Below, piece after piece: positions 56,850-64,000 of a stretch of DNA of 64,000 nt (positions within the stretch are counted from its first letter, which is position 1; every line of letters begins with the position of its first letter). Where the stretch lies: NCBI GenBank assembly GCA_023213395.1, contig CM041465.1:97781741-97845740 (forward strand). The letters run 5' to 3'. Both the position numbers and the translations under genes were made by a program. Under the pieces are notes generated by a model. It saw nothing but the letters and a program-made list of their open reading frames with translations. It had not been told where the DNA came from and searched no databases. The DNA comes from Cycas panzhihuaensis. Its lineage: Eukaryota; Cycadophyta.

Positions 56850-57337
56850 TAGAAAATATAACTGTAGAAGCAATGTAATGATAGAACTTTAAAACATACA
56901 AAGAACAAATAGCATAAACAAGCCAAGTACTAAATAAAGAACACTAAGAGATTTAGGTCTAAGTATAAACCTTTTATTAATTTGAGCAATAGCTAAAGAA
57001 TTACATAAATGAATAAACCTCAACTCTTCTTATTAACTCATTAAAGACTCATCCACAACCATGTTACATATGTCGTTATATAAGAATATATAGATACAAC
57101 ATTACAAGATATAGCCTTGTGGTTTTACAATACAATGCGCATAAACCATGGGCTAATGAAGACCCCTATGAGACACATAAATTTTTTTCTCGAGGGCTCC
57201 CACCCCTGAACCCCTGCCTAGGGGGGCGCTAACCTCCCAAACCCCCCAATCGAGGGCCCTACAATAGGCCCCCAGACCCCACAAAGGGGCTTGGATGTAA
57301 TGCCTATACCCATGTAACACTTGCCAAGTATTCAACA
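56850..57337 (-). repeat. Copia E 3' LTR (start certain, far end uncertain)
   Basis: The minus strand reads TGTTGAATACTTGGCAAGTG from 57337, preceded by the tract AAGTGGGAGATTAT, the usual copia polypurine tract and LTR start. A strongly G-rich block follows at about 57190-57300. A TATATAAG-like element (complement CTTATATAA near 57075) may be the promoter. The far end was not found; 56850 is a guess. Confidence 0.6.
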
Positions 57338-57389
57338 TATCTAATAATCTCCCACTTATTAAACACTTTTACAAGAAACTTGTATACAC

Positions 57390-58014
57390 AACTACTTAAT
57401 TCCAAAATCACAAATATTGATTGTATTTCTACACCATTTAAATTTTTTTATGCTAACAATCTTGATCAATAAGTCTGTAATATTCTTTTGTATAGCAATC
57501 TTCTATAAATCTACCTTATAATCTTGAACTATTTCCCTCACAAAATGAAATTGCATATTAATATGCTTTAACCGAGAATGAAAAATAGGATTCTTTGCTA
57601 AGTAGATTGCACTTTGACTATCACAATATATCTTTACAGTGTCATACTTAAATCTAATATCTATGCATGATCTCTGTAACCAAACTACTTCCTTGCACAT
57701 ATGAGTAGCTACCATATACTCTAATTCTATACTAGAAAGTGTCATAATTTGTTATCTTTTAATCCAACTGACTCTACCATCACAAAGGGTAAAAATATAC
57801 CCACTTGTAGATCTTCTACTATCAATATCTCTAGTCCAATTAGCATTAATAAAACCTCTCAAATTCACTATTCTACTCTCTATGAGATCTCCTTAATAGT
57901 AAATTCCATAGTCTAATATACCCCGTAAATACCTAAAAATCTTTTTCACAGCCACCTAATTCTACCTACCTAGGTTTGATATATACCTATTAACTACTCC
58001 TACTACATGGGTAA
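57390..58014 (-). pseudogene. Copia E RNase H and 3' end of pol
   Basis: Minus strand: 'VGVINRYISNLGR', 'KKIFRYLRGILDYGIYY', 'GFINANWTRDIDSRRSTSGY', then the open stretch 57503-57745 with 'TLSSIELEYMVATHMCKEVV', 'IYCDSQSAIYLAKNPIFHSR', 'LKHINMQFHFVREIV' and, after it, 'KKFKWC' near the polyprotein end. The first catalytic position in 'DADW' reads 'NANW' (two GAT-to-AAT changes), so the enzyme is inactive. The upstream RT is cut off by element D at 58015. Confidence 0.88.
58010..58014. repeat. Candidate target-site duplication of element D, visible copy (GGTAA)
   Basis: Five bases next to the D LTR inside the copia E RT-RNase H region. The partner copy lies beyond 64000 and cannot be checked. 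Confidence 0.4.
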
Positions 58015-58396
58015 TGTTAGGATACCACTCCTTAATGATAATTGCACACCAATATAATAAGCAAAATAACTCCAAAAGAGCACTTATATTGTAATACCCT
58101 TCGAGGGGACAACCTCCCAATTACATGCAATAACAATGATATTTAAGATACCATACTCTAAGAATTACATAAATATATATATGGCTCTATGATCACTACA
58201 TAACCTCTTCCTTATGCATGTAGGATATTACATAAATATATATAGTGCTCAATGACCACTACACAACTTTCTACTCATGCATGTGGGATATTAAGAAAAG
58301 GGAAGAAGTAGAAGAAATAAAAGATATAAGAGAGAGAAGAAGTAGAAGATGTAAGAGAATATAAGAGAAGGTAAGTTAGGGGTTAGATCCCTAACG
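58015..58396 (-). repeat. Element D 3' LTR (382 bp)
   Basis: The plus-strand left end is TGTTAGGATACC and the right end CCCTAACG (A expected as last base). The 58015-58280 part matches 63740-64000 closely. The minus strand before it ends in TTTTTTAAGGGGGAGA, the polypurine tract, at about 58400-58416. Confidence 0.85.
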
Positions 58397-58439
58397 AAGT
58401 CTCCCCCTTAAAAAATCTTTTCCCTTAAAACTTGGTGAT

Positions 58440-58615
58440 CTCAAGGTGCTTTAGGATAAATTTCTCATTCTCCCAGGTTGCATCTTCTCGTGGAAGTTGT
58501 TTCCATTTGATGAGATACTCAATAATTTGTTTGGATCATAGATGTCAAATTCTTCAGTTAAGGACACATTCTGGAATGAGTTGAAGTTACCCCTCCTCAT
58601 TTAAGATAGGTAATT
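58440..58615 (-). pseudogene. Element D chromodomain
   Basis: Minus strand: 'IIEYLIKWKQLPREDATWEN', followed by 'EKFILKHLEI'. This is the C-terminal half of a chromodomain as found at integrase ends of plant chromoviruses ('VKWK.LP..EATWE'), thought to guide insertion into modified chromatin. The N-terminal half is degraded by stops. Confidence 0.83.
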
Positions 58616-59800
58616 CTATTTGAACTTGTACTTATTACCTAATTGCTCTCTTGAGACATGAAACATGAAAGACATTATGGATCCTTGATAGTGTTGATAA
58701 GTCCAAGGCATATGTAACTTCACTAATCTTCTTAAGAATTTTGTAAGGCCCATAAAATTAAGGTTGAAATTTATGTTGCCCATCCTATTTAAAAGATGCT
58801 TGCTTATACAGTTACAACCGTAAGTATACCCAATCACCTGGTTGAAATGCTCATTCACTTCACCCTTTATATGCCTGTTGTTTCATCCAATTTTATGCAA
58901 GGTTTAAATTTTCCTTGAGTAGCTTAAGAATCTGTGTTGTTTATTGGATATGGTCCTAAACTACTTGAACCTTAGAACTAATTATGGCATAGTTCTTAAG
59001 TGTGGGTGGTTCATAGCCATATAATGCTTGAAATATAGTCATTCCTACTTAGTCATGATAGGTTGTATTATACCACCATTCTACTAAAGGAAGCTAATGA
59101 TGCCACTGCCCTTACTTATATGAAGCATAACAATGAAGGTATCCTTCAAGGCACCTATTAATCACCTTAGTTTGACCATCTGTTTGTGGATGGTAGGATG
59201 AGTTCATTATCATTTTAGTACCAAGTAGATGGAAGAGTTCTACCCAAAAGTTGCTAGTAAACTTGGGATCTCGATCACTGACTACGCATTTAGGCATGCC
59301 ATGTAACTTGTATATATCCTTTAAAAAGATCTCATCAAATTTCTTTGCCTTGTATGTGGCTTGAATGCCACAAAAATGAGCATATTTAGTTAGCCTATCA
59401 ACAACCACCAGTATAGCATCTTTTCCTTCTAACTTTGGCAGACCCACGATGAAGTCTATAGAAATTTCTTACCATCGTCGATTTGGTATGGGAAGGGGTT
59501 ACAGCAATCCTAGAGACTTGACTATTTCTGTCTTATGTCATTGACAAATTTTACATGAGGAAACATATCTCTTTACATATATTTTTTGTCCCTTCTAAAA
59601 GAAAGATTGTTTTAAGTGGTGATATATTTGTAGGAACCCTGAGTGACCTATAATTGGAGAGGCATGTGTATCATGTAAAATTTGCTCCTTAAGGATAGAG
59701 TGAGGGCATATATATATTTGATTCTTATACCAGAGAATATTTGAAGACCATGTATAATAGGTTGAATTCCCTACTCTAGCTTGAAGGTCTTGAATGATCT
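58616..59800 (-). pseudogene. Element D integrase (catalytic Glu replaced by Lys)
   Basis: Core 59112-59447 is open: 'MGLPKLEGKDAILVVVDRLT', 'KCVVSDRDPKFTSNFW', 'SSYHPQTDGQTKVINRCLEG'. The position normally Glu in 'GQTEV' is Lys. The C-terminal part at 58616-58858 reads 'FNQVIGYTYGCNCIS', 'LNLNFMGLTKFLRRL', 'FHVSREQLGNKYKFK', the GPY/F-type module. The zinc-binding N-terminus near 59520-59700 is recognisable but stop-rich. Confidence 0.87.
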
Positions 59801-61080
59801 GCTTTGTAAAGGAGTCCTGATCCCATTCTTGCCTGGCGACTGTTATCTAAGAGGGATTGAATGTTATGATAAAATATAATGCAGAGCCTTCTTCCTTACG
59901 AGATAAAGCATCAACAACTATATTATCCTTACCTTCTTTATATATGATTTCAAAGTCAAAAGCTTGCATTTCGGTGACCCATTTTTGTTCTTCCTCAGAT
60001 GAAGCCCTTTGAGATAGGAAATATTTTAAGTTATCATGGTCTGTTTTTATTTGGAAATGTGTTCCCAATAAATATTATTATCATTTCCTAACTACATGAA
60101 GAATGGCTAACATCTTCTTCTCATAGGTGGATTTGTCCTATTCCTTAGGTGTAAGTTGATGACTTTCAAAGGCCACATTTTTCCCTTCTTGCATTAAGAC
60201 TACTCTAATACCTTACCCTGATGCATCGTATTCAATGGTGAAGGTCTTTATAAAGTCTGGTATTGCAAGGACTGGTGTGGTAGTTAAAGCTAGCTTTAGG
60301 TGTTCAAATGCTTCATAGGTCTTATCATTCCAATGAAAGGAATACTTTTTTAACAACTTGATTAAAGGGGAAGCAATCCTTGCATAGCCTTGAACAAACT
60401 TTCAATAATATCCTGTGATTCCTAAGAATCCACGAAGGCCCTTAATGCTTTTGGGTTTAAGCCAGTTTATGATAACTGCTATTTTCTTAGGATTCACCTT
60501 GACTCCTTCTTGAGAGATAATATAGCCCAAATATTCTATTTTTGTTTGCCCAAATTGACATTTTAATTTTTTTGCACAAAGTTGGTTATTTGCAAGAACT
60601 TGTAATGCCTTATAAACATGTTAAAGATGGTCTTCCCACGTATGAATGAAGATTAAAATGTCATCAAAAAAGACTAACATGAACTTCCTTAAGTAAGGCT
60701 AAAAGAGTTTATTCATGAGTCCTTGAAAGGTGGCTGGGGCATTAGTCAATCCAAATGGCATAACTAAAAATTTATAGTGACCTTCATGTGTACGAAATGT
60801 AGTTTTATGAACATCCTCTCCCTTGATCTTGATTTGATGGTATCCTAATTGCAAGTTCAATGATGTGAAGAACATTGCTCCATGGAGTTCATCCAAGAGT
60901 TCATCGATGATTGGTATAGGAAATTTATCCTTGATGGTTATCTTATTGAGCTCATGGTAGTCTATACACATGCAAAATGAGCCATTTCTTTTTCTTCCTA
61001 AAATCATTGGGGCAGAAAAAGTACTTTCACTTTCCCTAATAATATTAGCATTTAGGAGTTCTTAAACTAGTCATTCAATT
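59801..61080 (-). pseudogene. Element D reverse transcriptase and RNase H
   Basis: RT: open 60699-61007 with '[20 protein letters not shown]', '[20 protein letters not shown]', '[20 protein letters not shown]'. The catalytic motif FFDD lies at about 60660-60671. RNase H: open 59847-60068 with 'FQIKTDHDNLKYFLSQRASS' and 'VVDALSRKEEG'. The 'TDH.NLKY' and 'DALSR' signatures are standard chromovirus ones, clearly unlike the Tat-type RNase H of A, B and C. Confidence 0.88.
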
Positions 61081-61497
61081 TCATTCTTTTGCTGGTAGGG
61101 ATACTGGTATGATTGAATACAAGGAGGATTACTTCCATCTACCAGGTCAATGTTATGATCTTGGTCATGTACTATGGGAAGACCTTAAGGAATATCCTGA
61201 AAGATAGTGGTGAAGTACCAATTTTAAGTCATTTGGTATACCATCATCTTGGAGAATGTCCCCTTCTGTTGGAAGTTCTTGACCTTCCAGAGCATAATAT
61301 TTGGAAATGATTCCTATACTACCCTTTTTAATGAGCCTCTCTATATGGTACGAGCTGATGATTTGGGTCGACGGAGGAATGATCCCATTCAATTAATAGT
61401 CAATTCCTTCATAAGTAAATTAGATGAAGAGCTCTTGTATATTTAGTTGAATGGTACCTAGTGGTTTGAGCCATTATACCCCTAATACAACATCAAC

Positions 61498-61735
61498 TCA
61501 TCCAATAAGAATGGCATACATAGAAGTGGAGAGGTGATAGTCACCCATTTGCAACATGATATTGTGACATTTTCCCCCACAAGTGAGTGTCCCTCCATTA
61601 GCCATCATAACCTGGAAATTTTTAACAAGATATAGAAAACAGTTGAGTTTTTCAATAAGTTTCTGATTAATGAAATTGTGGGTGCTCCCAGAATCTATAA
61701 GGAAAACCACCTTCCTTTTCTTAATGTATCTAATA
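61498..61735 (-). pseudogene. Element D aspartic protease
   Basis: 'VFLIDSGSTHNFINQKLIEK' with the D-S-G active site, then 'FQVMMANGGTLTCGGKC', the chromovirus protease layout. Open for 70 codons and interrupted on the N-terminal side. The region 61081-61497 is the protease-RT linker. Confidence 0.83.
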
Positions 61736-61879
61736 AGTTTGAGTGTCTGAGGGGCTACAATTCTAGCTAGGACATGAACATATATAGTAGTAGTATATTT
61801 TTCTTCCTCCTCAGGTGGGTCACAATCATTATTTTCTAGCTCTAATGAGGCTTCTTCTATTGGTTCCTCATCTTGAACA

Positions 61880-62769
61880 TCTTTAATTATGAATAAGTGT
61901 CATTTAGGACACTTATAGTCTTTATGCCACTTTTGGTTACAATGAAAATATAACCCTTTCAATTGTTTCTTATCCATCTCTTGGGAAGTCATTTGTTGCA
62001 CACCAAGAACTTGAAATTATGGTCGCTTTTCTAGAAATGTTCGTTGGAGGGGTCGGGATGTCTTATTTTTTTTTTTAATATGTCAAGCAAAATTGATAGT
62101 TGTAGAGATGTTATCAGGTTTTAAGAGTCGCAACTCATGTCTGATGTCATCTCGTAACCCATAAATGTATAACTCAAGTAATTTATTCTGACAAAGACCA
62201 TCAACCCTTATAGAGAGACATTAGTATTCTATTGTATAAGTTGAAACAGTCCCCTCCTCTAACTAGTTAAAGTGGCCATGATCCTAGGTACTATCATATT
62301 AAGCTATAAGATCCTTGACAAAACCCTCCTATTGATAACTAAGCCCACCAATTATTTTCATAACCCATTGGTACCATTGGTAGGGTTTAGTTTCCATGTG
62401 TAGAGAAGCAAGAGGGATCTTCTTATCTGCTGGAACTTAATAAAAATAAAAGTATTATTCCATTTGGGTGATCTAGGTACATACATCTATGCTATTGAAC
62501 TTCTTGATTTCTACCTTAGGAAAGAAGTTCAGACAAAAGCACCTACCATTATTACCTTCATCTTCTTTAGTGAAGTGACCCCCACCTATGTGAGTAGTAT
62601 CATCAAGGTCAATCTTTTCTTCCTTAAAAGGTTTCATGGATGTGAGCTCTAGTATTACTGCTTCAAAATTTTCATTGAAGTCATTTTGGATTTGTAATAT
62701 ATCTCCTCAAAGTTGTGAGATAGCATCACTGAGATCTTGAGTCTAACTTGGGTTCATCTTAGGGGCCAT
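61880..62769 (-). pseudogene. Element D gag
   Basis: The start is at 62769 ('MAPKMNPS', then a TAG). A decayed capsid core follows. Near 61900-61960 a zinc knuckle 'HCNQKWHKDYKCPK' has lost its first Cys (Tyr in 'LYFHC'); it otherwise matches the 'C..C.EKW..GH.C' form of chromoviruses. Confidence 0.75.
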
Positions 62770-63725
62770 TAGTCCACAAGACCTAAGTTGAATCCTAGTT
62801 GGTATATGTGAATGAAAATGATTTGATGGGGTGTCTATAGACTGTTATCCCTAATATTTTACAATGAGGCAATATAGAATTTTTTTTTACTTGTTTTACT
62901 TTTTTTTGCTTTCTTGCTTTTTTGCTTTTTTGCTTTTTACTTTTTGCTTCTTTTCCTATCTTTTTTTGCTTTTTCCTTTTTACTTTTTTGCTTTTTTTGT
63001 CATTGGTTGGTTGACTGACTATATGTGCATAAGCTGTGACAAACTGACTAGACATATTGGATTTAACAAATTGATGATGATTGACTCACTGACTAATTAA
63101 GTGCACACAAACCACTAATAGACTGACCAGGTACACTAGGTATAAGCTTGTGTGGTTTATAGGCCCTTTGATATACTGATCCAAGTCATAAATAGTATCA
63201 ACTTATAGAGGTAAACACTCTACTCTGTAGTTGTACTACCTCGTCTATAGGGTATATGGAGAGTAACTTCCCAATGCTAACCTCTTAACGGTGCACTACA
63301 AATTACAAATAGTCAATAGGTTTCCTATGGTTACCTATACTAGGAAGGCCTATCTAGGGGGTCCTCTTATATACCTATAGGTATATGGAGGCATAATTAT
63401 GTAGCCAAGTTCTGTCTAAGGCTTGACTTAGGAGTGTGATATCCAGTCCTTCACGCAAGGGACAGAAAAACCACAATGTGCTTAACCCAAAATGATAAAT
63501 CCTCGTGATATTTATAGACCCCCGGCACAGGGTCTCTATCTAAATGCAAAAAAAAACTTCCCAATAGTAGTGTTAGGGTAGTTTCCTAATTGCAGTGTTA
63601 TCTACCCCCAAAAAATAAAGTAACTAAATAGAAATTAAATGAGAATAGGTACTACTGAGAAAAAATTGATGGAAAATTTTTGATTATTTAGTACCTTTGA
63701 CTCTCCCACAAGGAATGGATCGATC
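62770..63725 (-). other. Element D 5' leader with a purine-rich low-complexity tract
   Basis: Between PBS and gag. The plus strand at about 62879-63001 is T-rich with repeated CTTTTTTG-type words, so the element RNA would carry an A/G-rich tract. The Lys-rich frame it creates (62795-63055) is low-complexity and not called a gene. Confidence 0.7.
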
Positions 63726-63737
63726 GCTCTAATACCA
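63726..63737 (-). other. Element D primer-binding site (initiator tRNA-Met)
   Basis: On the minus strand TGGTATTAGAGC, two bases after the LTR. It differs from the standard TGGTATCAGAGC by one C-to-T. Confidence 0.85.
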
Positions 63738-63739
63738 CT

Positions 63740-64000
63740 TGTTAGGATACCACTCCTTAATGATAATTGCACACTAATATAATAAGCAAAATAACACCAA
63801 AAAGAATACTTGTACTGTAATACCCTTCGAGGGGGTAACCTCCCAATTACATGCAATAATAATGATATCTAAGATACCATACTCTAAGGATTACATAAAT
63901 ATATATATGGCTCTATGCTCACTACACAACCTCTTCCTTATGCATGTGGGATATTACATGAATATATATAGTGCTCAATGACGACTACACAACCTTCTAC
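63740..64000 (-). repeat. Element D 5' LTR (partial)
   Basis: Matches 58015-58275 closely over its whole visible length and is cut by the window end. Confidence 0.88.

Larger units (their letters stand above)
58015..64000 (-). mobile_element. Element D: chromodomain Ty3/gypsy element (Reina-like), 5' LTR cut by window end
   Basis: A minus-strand element with a 382-bp 3' LTR, the matching start of a 5' LTR at 63740, a PBS for initiator tRNA-Met, then gag, protease, RT, RNase H, integrase and chromodomain. The short LTRs and the gag-pol wording fit the Reina or a related chromovirus lineage. It is nested in copia E. All frames are broken. Confidence 0.9.

Noticed and set aside
57190-57300. GC-rich block as a possible organelle-derived insertion or CpG island
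   Set aside because: It lies inside a copia LTR whose start and polypurine tract are clear, so it is element sequence.
62795-63055. A lysine-rich 86-codon frame
   Set aside because: Created by the A/G-rich low-complexity tract in the element D leader; no domain and no conserved start context.
1-64000. Host protein-coding genes, tRNA, rRNA, CRISPR arrays or bacterial features
   Set aside because: No exon chain, tRNA or rRNA pattern, or regularly spaced repeats were found outside the retroelements. Short open frames elsewhere have no recognisable product.

Overview
This window looks like plant nuclear DNA made almost entirely of nested LTR retrotransposons. I found no ordinary host gene, rRNA, tRNA or CRISPR. 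The case for a seed plant rests on lineage-typical elements: Ty1/copia, a Tat/Ogre-like Ty3/gypsy family, and a chromodomain Ty3/gypsy. I cannot name the species. The density of nesting and the transition-dominated decay fit old, methylated heterochromatin.

Layout. (1) A decayed copia element (copia I, minus strand) fills 1-3129 and resumes at 34998. (2) It is split by element A (3130-34997, minus strand, 2.7-kb LTRs, perfect 5-bp target duplication TAAGG). (3) Element A is split by element B (11546-28338, plus strand, two 2725-bp LTRs, duplication GGACC). (4) After about 1.4 kb of AT-rich sequence comes element C (36425-53238, plus strand, duplication GAGGT), a diverged relative of A and B. 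(5) About 3.5 kb of AT-rich, apparently geneless DNA follows. (6) A second copia element (copia E, minus strand) shows its 3' LTR start at 57337 and its RNase H. (7) Copia E is interrupted at 58015 by element D, a minus-strand chromodomain gypsy element that runs off the right edge.

The notable content is the organisation of A, B and C. Each has LTR, primer-binding site, a long gag, protease, reverse transcriptase, gypsy RNase H and integrase on the sense strand. About 0.6 kb beyond the integrase, on the opposite strand, lies what looks like a complete spliced gene. It has a TATA box, an 8-codon first exon, a 470-480-bp intron, a second exon with a plant-mobile-domain-like region and an acidic tail, a 108-117-bp phase-1 intron, and a third exon that is probably coiled coil. 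In B and C a separate sense ORF for an archaeal-type RNase H follows, head-to-head with the antisense gene. Element A has lost that ORF and the antisense promoter by deletion. All three LTRs also carry a 43-46-bp segment bounded by splice acceptor and donor signals, so the sense RNA may be spliced too.

All coding regions carry stops or frameshifts, so every gene here is annotated as a pseudogene. The pattern of decay (CGA to TGA in two copies and to CAA in the third, TGG to TGA, CAG to TAG, Glu to Lys in two integrases) points to deamination of methylated cytosine.
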